Positions 35,747 through 45,780 of a DNA stretch of 64,000 bases are shown here, piece after piece (the stretch's first letter is position 1; every line of letters starts with the position of its first letter). A program made the position numbers and the translations under genes. The notes below the pieces were generated by a model, which saw only the letters and a program-made list of their open reading frames with translations, had not been told where the DNA came from and searched no databases. The stretch comes from Burkholderiaceae bacterium (GTDB lineage: Bacteria; Pseudomonadota; Gammaproteobacteria; Burkholderiales; Burkholderiaceae_B). Location of the stretch: contig SCSG01000044.1 of assembly GCA_004322135.1 (NCBI GenBank), positions 1 through 64,000 of the forward strand. The letters are read 5' to 3'.

Positions 35747-36996
35747 CTATAGATATAACCGCGACGCCACGGATAGGTAAGGTCGGAAGGATTGTCAAGC
35801 TCGTCGTTGCGGCCCGTGGCAGTGTGCTGCAGCAGCACCTGGTGCAGTGCAATCCAGCCCTGTTCGAAGCCCAAGGCGGAGCCAGCCAGATAGATACGAT
35901 AAGCCCTGAGTGATTTTTCGCCCTGCTCGCCCTTGAGGAACTTGCGCGCCTCGTCCAGCTTGGCATCCAGCGCGTCGCTCCAGGCCCACAGGGTGCGCGC
36001 ATAATGCGGGCGCAGGTTCTCGACGTCAACGGCTTCCAGATCCGCATCAGCAATGCAGGCCAGCTCATTGCTGATATGGGTAAGCTCACCGCCCGGGAAA
36101 ATGTATTTCTCGATGAACTCGCCCATGCCAGCGCCAACCTCGGCGTTATAGACGCCCCCCGCTGTGATGCCATGATTCATGATTAGCCCGCCGGGGCGCA
36201 CAAGACGGCGAAGCTTGGAAAAATAACCTTTCAATTGCGCCCGACCAACGTGTTCGAACATGCCGACCGACGCAATCTTGTCGTAAGGCCTGGACTCGTC
36301 CAGGTCACGGTAGTCCATCAGTGTCATGCGCACACGCCCGGAAAGACCTTTTTCCTGGATAAGCTGGTTGACATAGGCGTGCTGGTTCTTGGAAAGCGTA
36401 ATGCCTGTGGCGTCGACTCCGTAATGCTCGGCAGCCCAAAGCAACAGGCCACCCCAGCCAGCGCCGACGTCAAGAAAACGTTCGCCAGACTTGAGCGCCA
36501 GCTTGCGGCAAATATGATCGAGTTTGGCTTCCTGGGCCTGCGCTACCGTCATGTCGGGCGTTCGAAAGTAAGCACAGGAATAGACGCGGTGTGGGTCCAG
36601 CCAGAGTGCGTAAAAGTCGTCCGACAGGTCGTAATGAAATTGGATCTGCTTGGCATCGCGCGCAACGCTATGCCGCCAGACCGATACAAAGTGCCGCATC
36701 AGGCCCGTAACCCAATTGCCGCGCCCCACATCGATGGGCGAGTCGGGCAGGATGGAGGACGCAAGCTTCATGAGATCGCGCATGGACCCTTCGAAATCGA
36801 GCCGACCCTCGACGTAGTCTTCGCCCAGGCTTCCCGCCTGCCCCGTGGCAAGGTTAAGCAATACTCCCTTACTTTTGGCCACCAACCGTACCTTGGCATC
36901 TGCGGGTCCGGCCACCGAGCCATCGGGCAACTTAACCTGAACTGCCAGCGGCAACGACGCCAATTTTTTTTCAACTGCAGACAAAACCGAACTCAC
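35743..36996 (-). CDS. cfa: cyclopropane-fatty-acyl-phospholipid synthase
   Basis: The 417-residue enzyme adds a methylene from S-adenosylmethionine to unsaturated phospholipid chains. The SAM motif is FLDVGAGWGGLLLWAAEHYG, followed by GITLSKNQ, and SVGMFEHVG is the bicarbonate/active-site segment. I start at GTG 36994-36996 (VSSVLSAVEKK), preceded by AGGGAG. The frame is open up to 37140 but without family sequence. Confidence 0.92.
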   Translation of the reverse strand: MSSVLSAVEKKLASLPLAVQVKLPDGSVAGPADAKVRLVAKSKGVLLNLATGQAGSLGEDYVEGRLDFEGSMRDLMKLASSILPDSPIDVGRGNWVTGLMRHFVSVWRHSVARDAKQIQFHYDLSDDFYALWLDPHRVYSCAYFRTPDMTVAQAQEAKLDHICRKLALKSGERFLDVGAGWGGLLLWAAEHYGVDATGITLSKNQHAYVNQLIQEKGLSGRVRMTLMDYRDLDESRPYDKIASVGMFEHVGRAQLKGYFSKLRRLVRPGGLIMNHGITAGGVYNAEVGAGMGEFIEKYIFPGGELTHISNELACIADADLEAVDVENLRPHYARTLWAWSDALDAKLDEARKFLKGEQGEKSLRAYRIYLAGSALGFEQGWIALHQVLLQHTATGRNDELDNPSDLTYPWRRGYIYS

Positions 36997-37359
36997 ATCC
37001 CACTCCCTATGATTTAAGCATGCCCTGGACAAGGCCGGCGGAAACATCCGGTACCCCGAATACAACCCGCCCAGACCCCTCCAAGCCACCCGTTCCCGTT
37101 TGTTTATAAGTCTGTAATCCCCACGCAGCGAACGCGCCAAAACGCTGCAGTTTATACCGGCACGTTCGGCACCTCGCCGGAGACCGCCCTCAATTTATCA
37201 CCAAACGCCCAATCCGGAAACTGTCACGCCCCACCCACGCACTCGTGTGAATAGCCCGCGTCCGTCACGTTTTGTCCCTCTCAGAGCCAAGCGGGCCGCC
37301 CCATAATCCTTTAGACTACCAACTTCCCCGCCCACGCATCGTTGATGCTCTTTTACTAC
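36997..37359. other. intergenic region between cfa and a divergent MFS gene
   Basis: No gene, repeat or convincing promoter pair was seen in these 363 bp. A TTATAAAC stretch on the minus strand (near 37105) could be part of a weak cfa promoter. Confidence 0.4.
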
Positions 37360-38565
37360 ATGTCTGCTGCAAACCCCCGACCCCGGGTGCCAAGATGGCT
37401 GCTCCTCATGGGCGCACTGTCGGCGCTGGGGCCCCTCGCCATCGACTTCTACCTACCAGCGTTTCCGTCCATCGTAGCGGGCCTCAACGCCACCCAGGGC
37501 GAGGTAGAGCGCACACTGGCAAGCTATCTGTTCGGGCTCTCACTGGCACAAATGGCCTACGGCCCGCTGGCTGACCGTTTCGGCCGCAAGGCCCCGTTGA
37601 TCGGGGGGCTGGCCATCTTCACAATTTCGTCCATAGGCTGCACCCTGACCGGCGACATCACGCACCTGACACTATGGCGCGTCGCCCAGGCATTTGGCGG
37701 CGCCGCCGGCATGGTCATCCCGAAAGCCGTAATTCGCGATAATTTCGACACCCGCGACGCATCCAAAGCGCTTTCGCTGCTCATCCTCATCATGGGGGTC
37801 ACCCCCATCCTGGGCCCAGTGCTCGGCGGCCAGATCCTGCTGGTCACAGGCTGGCGCGGCGTGTTCGGCCTGATGGCCGCAGGCGGCGGTGTGCTATTGC
37901 TGATGGCTGTGTTTACCATGCGCGAAACCCTGCCGCCCGAGAAGGTCATTGCGCTGCGCGTCCCCATCATCGCGAAAAATTATTGGGGCCTGTTGCGCGA
38001 CAGACAATTCATGTGCTTTTCAATGGCGGGCGCATTCGGCTCGGCTGGCATGTTCACGTACATTTCAGGTACCCCGCGGGTCCTGATGGGCATCTATGGT
38101 GTCAGCGCGCAACATTTCGGCTATATATTTGCGCTGGGTGCTATATCGCTGATCGGCGCGTCACAGGTCAGCGCACGGATGCTTGACCGCTATTCACCCG
38201 AAAAGCTGCTCAAGGTTGCGCAGGTCTCCATTGTGCTGACAACCATCGCCGGCCTGGTTCTGACCATGTTGAATGTACTGACACTGACGCTGCTGATGAT
38301 CTGCCTTATGGGATTCATGGCCAGCCAGGGCTTCGTGAGCCCGAACGCGGCGGCGCTGGCACTGGCGCGGCAAGGCATGCGACTGGGCGTCGCGTCGGCG
38401 TTGATGGGTACCCTGCAGATGCTTTGTGGCGCGCTAGCGGGTCTTGCCATCAGCGACTGGCAGTCGACCACCGCACTTCCTCTGACCGGTATTTTGGCGG
38501 TCTGCGCGCTTATGTCCTGGTTGTTCGGGCGCATTGCACTACACAACGCTGCCAGCACTAAATAG
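37360..38565 (+). CDS. Bcr/CflA-type MFS drug efflux transporter
   Basis: The protein of about 401 residues has twelve helices and the DHA1 signature: GPLAIDFYLPAFPSIV in the first helix, YGPLADRFGRKAPLIGG (motif A), and the motif C stretch GVTPILGPVLGG. Bcr/CflA relatives export bicyclomycin, chloramphenicol or sulfonamides. ATG codons at 37345 and 37360 are both possible; neither has a strong ribosome binding site. Confidence 0.9.
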   Translation: MSAANPRPRVPRWLLLMGALSALGPLAIDFYLPAFPSIVAGLNATQGEVERTLASYLFGLSLAQMAYGPLADRFGRKAPLIGGLAIFTISSIGCTLTGDITHLTLWRVAQAFGGAAGMVIPKAVIRDNFDTRDASKALSLLILIMGVTPILGPVLGGQILLVTGWRGVFGLMAAGGGVLLLMAVFTMRETLPPEKVIALRVPIIAKNYWGLLRDRQFMCFSMAGAFGSAGMFTYISGTPRVLMGIYGVSAQHFGYIFALGAISLIGASQVSARMLDRYSPEKLLKVAQVSIVLTTIAGLVLTMLNVLTLTLLMICLMGFMASQGFVSPNAAALALARQGMRLGVASALMGTLQMLCGALAGLAISDWQSTTALPLTGILAVCALMSWLFGRIALHNAASTK

Positions 38566-38625
38566 AAATGCCCGGTTCGCAGGTGCGGGCGTTCTCACGC
38601 TGCACCAGCGCCCCCACAAGCACGC

Positions 38626-38655
38626 TTGATCTATGCCGCATATTTATATTAGAAT
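38626..38655 (+). promoter_or_regulatory. probable rpmB-rpmG promoter
   Basis: TTGATC (38626-38631) and TAGAAT (38650-38655) with an 18-bp spacer in an AT-rich stretch unlike its surroundings. It lies upstream of a tandem repeat and the ribosomal protein genes. Confidence 0.45.
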
Positions 38656-38718
38656 AGCAGGCTTAGTATATGCACACAGCTATTATCTAGCCGAAACATC
38701 CGGCCGAAACGCAGTAAT

Positions 38719-38795
38719 GGGGCTTTACAAGCAGGGGCTTTACAAGCAGGGGCTTTACAGCAGCAGGGCCTTTACAGCAGCAGGGCTTTTACGGC
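38719..38795 (+). repeat. tandem repeat in the rpmB leader
   Basis: Five imperfect copies of a 15-17-bp unit of the type GGGGCTTTACAAGCA run head to tail; the first two are exact 15-bp copies, the later ones have CAGCAGCA in place of CAAGCA. It ends about 20 bp before the rpmB start. Confidence 0.8.
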
Positions 38796-38816
38796 AAATT
38801 ATCAAGGGGTATATCC

Positions 38817-39053
38817 ATGGCACGAGTATGCCAAGTTACCGGCAAACGCCCGATGGTGGGAAATAACGTTTCGCACGCAAACAATAAAACGAAGCGCCGC
38901 TTCCTTCCCAACCTGCAATCGCGCCGCTTCTGGGTCGAAAGCGAAAATCGCTGGATCCGCTTGCGTGTCAGCACCAATGCTATCCGCACCATCGACAAAA
39001 ACGGCATCGAGTCCGTTCTGGCCGACCTGCGTGCACGCGGCGAAATCGTCTAA
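38817..39053 (+). CDS. rpmB: 50S ribosomal protein L28
   Basis: The 78-residue protein begins [20 protein letters not shown] and includes [16 protein letters not shown] and IDKNGIE, all standard for L28. AAGGGG lies about 10 bp upstream. It is followed after 36 bp by rpmG, the usual pair. Confidence 0.97.
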   Translation: MARVCQVTGKRPMVGNNVSHANNKTKRRFLPNLQSRRFWVESENRWIRLRVSTNAIRTIDKNGIESVLADLRARGEIV

Positions 39054-39089
39054 CGCTGCCTCAGCGCACTTATTCATCAGGAGTCAATC

Positions 39090-39257
39090 ATGGCAAAAGG
39101 CATTCGCGAAAAGATCAAGCTTGAATCCACTGCGGGCACGGGCCACTTCTATACCACCACCAAAAACAAGCGCACCATGCCTGAAAAAATGCTGATCAAG
39201 AAATTTGATCCGGTGGCGCGTAAACACGTCGACTACAAAGAAACCAAACTCAAGTAG
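39090..39257 (+). CDS. rpmG: 50S ribosomal protein L33
   Basis: The 55-residue protein reads [20 protein letters not shown] and ends DYKETKLK. It has no zinc-binding cysteines, so it is the C-minus form. CAGGAG precedes the ATG by 6 bp. It is the second gene of the rpmB operon. Confidence 0.96.
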   Translation: MAKGIREKIKLESTAGTGHFYTTTKNKRTMPEKMLIKKFDPVARKHVDYKETKLK

Positions 39258-39330
39258 CCGGCCAAGTCCAGTAAACCCTGGCCTACGCCCGGCCCGCCGA
39301 GACCGGACGGGCAAGTTGGCGGGCCATTCG

Positions 39331-39366
39331 GGCCGAGTCCTGTATCACACGGGGCTCGGCCTTTTT
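39331..39366 (+). terminator. Rho-independent terminator after rpmG
   Basis: GGCCGAG (39331-39337) pairs with CTCGGCC (39355-39361), followed by five T. Confidence 0.8.
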
Positions 39367-39511
39367 AATTGCCACCGGAGCTCGAAGGGCTCTGACGCGT
39401 TACGACGCAAGGCGGGCCCATGCCTTGGCACACGTTGTACGTCGTCGACCCCATGCTTCGCCGCACCCTATAATATGTGATTTGCGTTAAAACTTGAAAG
39501 CCCAGAATCTT

Positions 39512-42172
39512 ATGCAGGAACGTTATAGCCCCACCGCCGTTGAATCTGCCGCCCAGGAAAACTGGCGCGAGCGCGACATCTACCGCGTCAGTGAAAGCGC
39601 CGTCGATGCCGACGGCAAACCCCGACCAAAGTTCTACGCCTGCTCCATGCTGCCCTACCCCAGCGGCAAACTGCACATGGGCCACGTACGCAACTACACC
39701 ATCAACGACATGATGGCGCGTCAGATGCGCATGCGTGGGTACAACGTTCTAATGCCCATGGGCTGGGACGCCTTCGGCATGCCGGCTGAAAACGCCGCCA
39801 TCAAATCCAAAGTCTCCCCCGCAAAATGGACGCGGGACAACATCGCCTACATGAAGAAGCAAATGCTGGCGATGGGCCTGGCCATAGACTGGTCGCGCGA
39901 AATGTGTGCCTGCGACCCCAAATACTACAAGTGGAACCAGTGGCTGTTCCTGAAAATGCTTGAAAAAGGCATTGCATACCGAAAAACCCAGGTTGTGAAC
40001 TGGGACCCGGTCGACCAAACCGTTCTGGCCAACGAACAGGTCATTGACGGACGGGGCTGGCGCTCTGGGGCACCGGTCGAAAAGCGTGAAATCCCCGGCT
40101 ATTATTTACGCATCACGAGCTATGCCGAGGAGTTGCTTGAGCAGGTAAAAAATGGCCTGCCAGGCTGGCCAGAACGCGTGCGCCTGATGCAGGAAAACTG
40201 GATCGGAAAAAGTGCTGGCGTGCGCTTCGCATTTCTGCACGACATTCGAGACAGCCAGGGCAAACTCGTGCAGGACGGCCGGATGTATGTGTTTACGACA
40301 CGCGCCGACACCATCATGGGAGTCACATTCTGCGCCGTGGCCCCAGAGCACCCGCTTGCGGCCCACGCAGCGCTATCCAACCCCGAGCTGGCCAAGTTCA
40401 TCGAATCATGCAAAATTGGTGGCACCACCGAGCTCGAACTGGCCACGCGTGAAAAAGAAGGTATGCCGACTGGACTGCAGGTCTCGCACCCCATAACTGG
40501 GCAGCCCATCGATGTCTGGGTCGGCAACTACGTACTCATGACCTACGGAGATGGCGCGGTCATGGGCGTTCCGGCCCACGACGAGCGCGATTTTGCCTTC
40601 GCCAAAAAATACGGCCTGCCCATCAAGGACGTGATCGCCATCAAGGGCAGGTCCTACTCGACCGACACCTGGCAGGAATGGTACGGCGACAAACAGCAGG
40701 GCCATACCGTCCACTCGGGCAAATACGACAACCTTGCCCCCGCGGCAGCTGTCGACGCCGTTGCCACTGACCTTGCCGCCAAAGGTCTGGGCGAGAAGCA
40801 GACGACCTGGCGCTTGCGGGACTGGGGCATATCGCGCCAGCGGTATTGGGGCACACCCATACCCATCATCCTCTGTCCTTCCTGCGGCCCCGTACCCGTG
40901 CCCGAAAAGGATCTCCCGGTGATGTTGCCCGACAACCTCATCCCCGACGGCAGCGGCAACCCGTTGACCAAATGCGATGCCTTCCTGTCCTGCAAATGCC
41001 CCAAGTGCGGTGGCGCGGCGCAGCGCGAAACCGACACCATGGATACGTTCATCGATTCATCGTGGTATTTCATGCGCTACACATCACCGGACAACGACAG
41101 CGCCATGGTGGACCAGCGTAACGACTACTGGATGCCCATGGATCAGTACATTGGCGGCATCGAGCACGCCGTCCTGCATCTGCTATATGCGCGTTTCTGG
41201 ACCCGGGTCATGCGTGATCTGGGCCTGGTCAAATTCAGCGAACCCTTCACCCGACTGCTGTGCCAGGGTATGGTGCTTAACCATATCTACTCGCGCAAAG
41301 GTAAAAAAGGCGGCATTGAATACTTCTGGCCCGATGAGGTGGAGAATCTTTACGATGCCAAAGGCGCCATCATCGGCGCCAAGTCCAAGAAGGACGGCTC
41401 GCCCATCCAGTACGGCGGCATCGGGACCATGTCCAAATCCAAGAACAACGGCGTAGACCCGCAGTCGCTCATCGACTCGCTGGGTGCCGACACAGCGCGC
41501 CTGTTCGTCATGTTCGCCAGCCCACCCGAGCAGACCCTGGAATGGTCCTCGTCGGGCGTCGAGGGTGCCAACCGCTATCTGCGCCGTGTCTGGGCCTATT
41601 GCCATAGCCAGCAGGCCACCATACAGGCCGTCGCGCGAGCCCCCGCGCCCGACTGGAGCCGTGCGGGCGACGCCACCAAGGCACTGCGGCGCGAAATTCA
41701 CCAGCTGCTGAAACAAGCCGACTACGATTACCAGCGCATCCAGTACAACACCGTGGTGTCCACCTGCATGAAAATGCTGAATGTCCTGGAATCGACCGAA
41801 CTGCCCGACACCGACGTCGCTCACAAGGCGGTCGCCGATGGCGTCGGCATATTGTTGCGCGTGCTATACCCTGTCGTCCCGCACATCACCTGGCAGCTCT
41901 GGCGCGACCTTGGGCTGGAAGCACGCTACGGCGACCTGCTGGATGCCCCCTGGCCGGACGTCGACCAGACAGCACTGGTGGCCGACGAGATCGAACTCAT
42001 GCTGCAGGTCAATGGCAAGCTGCGCGGCACGCTGAACGTCGCCAGCAGCGCGGCCAAAGCTGACATCGAACAGAGCGCCACGGCGCACAGTGCTGTGGCA
42101 CGCTTCCTTGAAGGCCGGCCCGTCAAGCGCGTCATTGTGGTCCCCGGCAAACTGGTCAACATCGTTGGGTAA
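39512..42172 (+). CDS. leuS: leucyl-tRNA synthetase
   Basis: The 886-residue class I synthetase has the HIGH motif as HMGH (55-58) and the KMSKS motif as MSKSK (640-644), with the inserted editing domain and the zinc-type cysteines (CPSC, CKCPKC) between. The ATG at 39512 ([15 protein letters not shown]) is the family start; a TTG six codons earlier is possible but less likely. It heads a cluster with lptE and holA, as in other betaproteobacteria. Confidence 0.97.
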   Translation: MQERYSPTAVESAAQENWRERDIYRVSESAVDADGKPRPKFYACSMLPYPSGKLHMGHVRNYTINDMMARQMRMRGYNVLMPMGWDAFGMPAENAAIKSKVSPAKWTRDNIAYMKKQMLAMGLAIDWSREMCACDPKYYKWNQWLFLKMLEKGIAYRKTQVVNWDPVDQTVLANEQVIDGRGWRSGAPVEKREIPGYYLRITSYAEELLEQVKNGLPGWPERVRLMQENWIGKSAGVRFAFLHDIRDSQGKLVQDGRMYVFTTRADTIMGVTFCAVAPEHPLAAHAALSNPELAKFIESCKIGGTTELELATREKEGMPTGLQVSHPITGQPIDVWVGNYVLMTYGDGAVMGVPAHDERDFAFAKKYGLPIKDVIAIKGRSYSTDTWQEWYGDKQQGHTVHSGKYDNLAPAAAVDAVATDLAAKGLGEKQTTWRLRDWGISRQRYWGTPIPIILCPSCGPVPVPEKDLPVMLPDNLIPDGSGNPLTKCDAFLSCKCPKCGGAAQRETDTMDTFIDSSWYFMRYTSPDNDSAMVDQRNDYWMPMDQYIGGIEHAVLHLLYARFWTRVMRDLGLVKFSEPFTRLLCQGMVLNHIYSRKGKKGGIEYFWPDEVENLYDAKGAIIGAKSKKDGSPIQYGGIGTMSKSKNNGVDPQSLIDSLGADTARLFVMFASPPEQTLEWSSSGVEGANRYLRRVWAYCHSQQATIQAVARAPAPDWSRAGDATKALRREIHQLLKQADYDYQRIQYNTVVSTCMKMLNVLESTELPDTDVAHKAVADGVGILLRVLYPVVPHITWQLWRDLGLEARYGDLLDAPWPDVDQTALVADEIELMLQVNGKLRGTLNVASSAAKADIEQSATAHSAVARFLEGRPVKRVIVVPGKLVNIVG

Positions 42173-42180
42173 ATACCACC

Positions 42181-42855
42181 ATGCATAAGCAGCACACCAC
42201 GCGCCGCCCCTTTTTCCCGCCATTCCTGTTCTGGGCGCGCGGGCTTGCTGGCCTGATGCTGCTGGCAACACTTAGTGCCTGCGGCTTTCACCTGAAGGGA
42301 GTTTCGCCGCTTCCCTTCAACACGATCTACACAAACATTCCCGCCAATTCCGACTTTGGTGCGCGGCTGCGCCGCGCCATTGTGGCCGCATCGCCCAGCA
42401 CGCGGTTTGTGTCCGAGCCGGGGCAAGCCGACGTAAGGCTAACGCAGCTTTCCAATACCCAGGCCCTGCGGGACGTTTCCATTAATGCCCAGGGACAAGT
42501 CGACGAGTACGAGCTAAGCCTGCACTTCGTCTTCCAGCTGACCGACAAAAAAGGGCATTTGATCATGGCACCCACCACTCTCGAGGCAATACAGGAAATT
42601 CCATACGATTCAACCGCGCTGCAGGCCGAACAAGGCGAAATCGGCGGCCTCTTCACCCAAATGCAGCAAAGCCTGGTGGATCGAGCCGTGCGGCGCATGA
42701 CTTCACCCGACGTCATCAAAGCCTACCACAACCCCGACAGCCTGCCGGTAACCGAGCCAGGCACGCCGGCTCCCGCCAACCAGAACAACTTCAACCCCAT
42801 GGTGCCAAACCCACTTACCTCGCCGGGTGCGGCTCCAGGCAGTGGTCTTTATTAG
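42181..42855 (+). CDS. lptE: LPS-assembly lipoprotein LptE
   Basis: The 224-residue protein has a lipoprotein signal with lipobox LSAC (Cys34) followed by GFHLKG, the LptE hallmark. LptE plugs the LptD outer-membrane channel that inserts lipopolysaccharide. The last 40 residues are a Pro/Asn-rich tail. It starts 9 bp after leuS. Confidence 0.93.
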   Translation: MHKQHTTRRPFFPPFLFWARGLAGLMLLATLSACGFHLKGVSPLPFNTIYTNIPANSDFGARLRRAIVAASPSTRFVSEPGQADVRLTQLSNTQALRDVSINAQGQVDEYELSLHFVFQLTDKKGHLIMAPTTLEAIQEIPYDSTALQAEQGEIGGLFTQMQQSLVDRAVRRMTSPDVIKAYHNPDSLPVTEPGTPAPANQNNFNPMVPNPLTSPGAAPGSGLY

Positions 42856-42867
42856 CCTGAACGGACC

Positions 42868-43935
42868 ATGACCATGGGACACCGGCTCGACCCCGACAAG
42901 CTTCAGAACCGGCTTGAACAAACGCCGCCTGCCCTGGATCCGCTGTATGTGGTTATGGGAGACGAGCCGCTGCTCGTAATCGAAACTTCGGACAGCCTGC
43001 GCGCCGCGGCCACACGCGCCGGCTACCTTGAACGCACAAGCCTCGTCATGGACGCGCGCAGCGATTGGTCAGCAGTCATCGCGTCAACGCAGAACATTTC
43101 ATTGTTCGGCGACAAGCGCCTGGTGGAAGTCAGGATCCCCACCGGCAAGCCCGGCAAGACGGGCGGTGAAACGTTGGCGAAACTGGCCCAGCTGACGCAG
43201 GAGAACACGTTGGACGACACGCTCGTCGTCATCGGCCTGCCCCGACTCGATAAAGCTACCCGCTCCAGCAAATGGGCCAGTGCCCTGCTGGCTGCAGCCA
43301 CGCTGGTTGAGTTGCCCACCATAGAACGTACCCAACTGCCACGCTGGATACAGCAACGCCTCGCCCGGCAAAAACAAAAGCTGGACCCGGCCAGCCTGGA
43401 ATGGATGGCGGACAAGGTGGAAGGCAATCTGCTGGCTGCTTTCCAGGAGATCCAGAAACTCGCGCTACTTTATCCCGAAGGCGCGCTGAGCGTGAAAGAC
43501 GTGGAACAGGCAGTCCTGAACGTGGCGCGCTACGATGTGTTCGATCTGCGCGACGCGATGCTGACGGGCAATACAGCCAGGGCGCTGGCAGTCCTCGACG
43601 GGCTGCGTGCCGAGGGCGAAGCGCTACCTCTGGTGCTCTGGGCGGTGGGCGACGAAATCCGTGTCATGGCACGCCTGGCCGCAGACGCGGCAGCGGGTCG
43701 CGACCTGTCCACCAGCATGCGCCAACAACGGATCTTCGGCGCGCGCGAGCAGCAAATACGCCAAACCCTCAAGCGCACGCCGGCAAAGACCTGGCCAGCA
43801 GCCGTGCAACATGCGCACGACGTTGACCGGCTGATCAAGGGGCTGAAAGTGCCCGGTCGTCTGGACGACCCGTGGGAAGAACTGGCCAGATTAACGTTGC
43901 GCATCGCCAGCGGCAGGGCGAATCGCACTCATTAG
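42868..43935 (+). CDS. holA: DNA polymerase III delta subunit
   Basis: The 355-residue clamp-loader subunit contains LYVVMGDEPLLVIE at the N-terminus, the AAA+-like domain and the C-terminal collar (ALPLVLWAVGDEIRVMARL). Delta opens the beta clamp. The start is ambiguous between two Met codons two residues apart (42868 and 42874). It follows lptE by 12 bp in the same operon. Confidence 0.94.
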   Translation: MTMGHRLDPDKLQNRLEQTPPALDPLYVVMGDEPLLVIETSDSLRAAATRAGYLERTSLVMDARSDWSAVIASTQNISLFGDKRLVEVRIPTGKPGKTGGETLAKLAQLTQENTLDDTLVVIGLPRLDKATRSSKWASALLAAATLVELPTIERTQLPRWIQQRLARQKQKLDPASLEWMADKVEGNLLAAFQEIQKLALLYPEGALSVKDVEQAVLNVARYDVFDLRDAMLTGNTARALAVLDGLRAEGEALPLVLWAVGDEIRVMARLAADAAAGRDLSTSMRQQRIFGAREQQIRQTLKRTPAKTWPAAVQHAHDVDRLIKGLKVPGRLDDPWEELARLTLRIASGRANRTH

Positions 43936-44051
43936 CCTGCTGTTTGGTCGGGCGGCAAGCGAGCCGAACGGAACAGCGGCGTTATAGTTATCATTAGCTC
44001 TGGCGCAATCGCCAAACCCACCCAGGCTCGACAAACGCGACGAACACCACC

Positions 44052-45344
44052 ATGAACGCTCCCATCACCAAGTCCTCCACCCAAAAGACCAATCTGGTCG
44101 ACGAAATCACGACGTTGGGTATACAGGCGCGCCAGGCCGCCCGCACACTGGTCACCGCGTCAAGCCAGGCCAAGGCCAAGGCCCTGCGAGCCATGGCCAG
44201 GCACCTGGAACAGGACAAAGCCATCCTGCAGGCCGAGAACGCCAAGGATCTGGATGCGGCGCGCAAGAGCGGCCTTGCTCCGGCCATGATCGACCGCCTG
44301 ACTCTGTCGGACAAGTCCCTGAAAACCATGATTGCCGGCTTGCTGCAGATTGCCGGCATGCCCGACCCCGTAGGCAGCATGACCGCATCCACTACACGCC
44401 CGAACGGCATGCGGGTGGGCCAGATGCGCGTGCCGATTGGCGTCATCGGCATCATTTACGAATCCCGGCCCAACGTTACCATTGACGCGGCCGCGCTGTG
44501 CCTGAAGTCCGGCAACGCCACCATCCTGCGGGGCGGCAGCGAGGCGTTCCACTCCAACCATGCGCTGGGCGCCATCATTCAGGCGGGCCTGGCCGATGCC
44601 GACCTGCCAGCACACGCGGTGCAGGTCGTGGGTACCACCGACCGCAACGCAGTGGGACTGCTGGCCACGCTGACCGACTACATCGACGTCATCATTCCGC
44701 GCGGCGGCAAGGGGCTCATCGAGCGGCTCTCCAGCGAAGCCCGCGTGCCCCTGCTCAAGCATCTGGAAGGAAACTGTCACGTCTACATTGACGCAGCCGC
44801 CGACATCGACAAGGCGCACAACGTCACCGTCAATGCCAAAACCTATCGCTATGGTATTTGCGGCGCCATGGAAACGCTGCTGGTACACCAGGACATCGCC
44901 GCCAGAATATTGCCCCGCCTTGCCAAAACCCTGCTGGACAAAGGCGTGGAACTGCGCGGTTGTGCACGCACGCGCGCGCTGATTCCACAAGCGCTGGCCG
45001 CGACCGATGAGGACTGGGCCACCGAATACCTCGGCCCCATTCTGGCCATACGCGTAGTCGACAACATCGACGAGGCCATGGACCACATTGCGCGCTGGGG
45101 GTCGGGCCATACAGAGTCCATCATCACCGAAAACCTGAGCGCCGCAACACGCTTCCAGCGCGAGGTCGATTCCAGCTCCGTGTACATCAATCTGCCCACC
45201 TGTTTCGCCGATGGATTCGAATACGGCTTGGGGGCTGAGATCGGTATATCAACCAACCGCCTGCACGCGCGCGGACCGGTCGGGCTGGAAGGCCTGACGA
45301 CCCTGAAATGGGTGCTGACCGGCGACGGTCAACTGCGCGGCTGA
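44052..45344 (+). CDS. proA: gamma-glutamyl phosphate reductase
   Basis: The 430-residue aldehyde-dehydrogenase-fold enzyme carries out the second step of proline synthesis. Typical segments are [20 protein letters not shown], the catalytic Cys in [10 protein letters not shown], and [14 protein letters not shown] at the C-terminus. It begins about 115 bp after holA. Confidence 0.96.
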   Translation: MNAPITKSSTQKTNLVDEITTLGIQARQAARTLVTASSQAKAKALRAMARHLEQDKAILQAENAKDLDAARKSGLAPAMIDRLTLSDKSLKTMIAGLLQIAGMPDPVGSMTASTTRPNGMRVGQMRVPIGVIGIIYESRPNVTIDAAALCLKSGNATILRGGSEAFHSNHALGAIIQAGLADADLPAHAVQVVGTTDRNAVGLLATLTDYIDVIIPRGGKGLIERLSSEARVPLLKHLEGNCHVYIDAAADIDKAHNVTVNAKTYRYGICGAMETLLVHQDIAARILPRLAKTLLDKGVELRGCARTRALIPQALAATDEDWATEYLGPILAIRVVDNIDEAMDHIARWGSGHTESIITENLSAATRFQREVDSSSVYINLPTCFADGFEYGLGAEIGISTNRLHARGPVGLEGLTTLKWVLTGDGQLRG

Positions 45345-45345
45345 C

Positions 45346-45765
45346 ATGGTTCTGTGGATCAAAACCTTCCATATCCTGTTCGTCATCTCGTGGTTCGCAG
45401 GGCTGTTTTACTTGCCACGCATCTACGTCAATCTTGCACAGAATACCGACACCGCCGTCCAGACCTGCCTGCTTGGCATGGCAAGACGTCTGTACCGATT
45501 CACGACCAAGCTGGCGGTGCTGGCCGTGTTGTTTGGGCTGTGGCTGTTTTTCGGCTTCAAGCTGGGACAGAACCAGGGTTGGATGGACGCCAAACTTGTG
45601 CTGGTGCTGGTGGTCATAGGCTACCATCTTGCCTGCGGGCAGTTGCTGAAGGCCTTCGAGGAAGGCCGCAACACTCATAGCCACCGCTACTACCGCTGGT
45701 TCAACGAAGCCCCCGTCATCCTGCTTCTGGCCATTGTTGCGCTGGTCGTGGTCCAGCCCTTCTAA
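45346..45765 (+). CDS. hemJ: CopD/HemJ-family protein, probable protoporphyrinogen IX oxidase
   Basis: The 139-residue protein has four membrane helices and starts MVLWIKTFHILFVISWFAGLFYLPR, which carries the conserved His of HemJ. HemJ oxidises protoporphyrinogen IX in many proteobacteria that lack HemG and HemY. It begins 1 bp after proA and is likely cotranscribed. Confidence 0.85.
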   Translation: MVLWIKTFHILFVISWFAGLFYLPRIYVNLAQNTDTAVQTCLLGMARRLYRFTTKLAVLAVLFGLWLFFGFKLGQNQGWMDAKLVLVLVVIGYHLACGQLLKAFEEGRNTHSHRYYRWFNEAPVILLLAIVALVVVQPF

Positions 45766-45780
45766 TCCACACTGCAGCCC

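Noticed and set aside
38719-38795. CRISPR-like array
   Set aside because: Units are short, directly abutting and without spacers; no cas genes are present.
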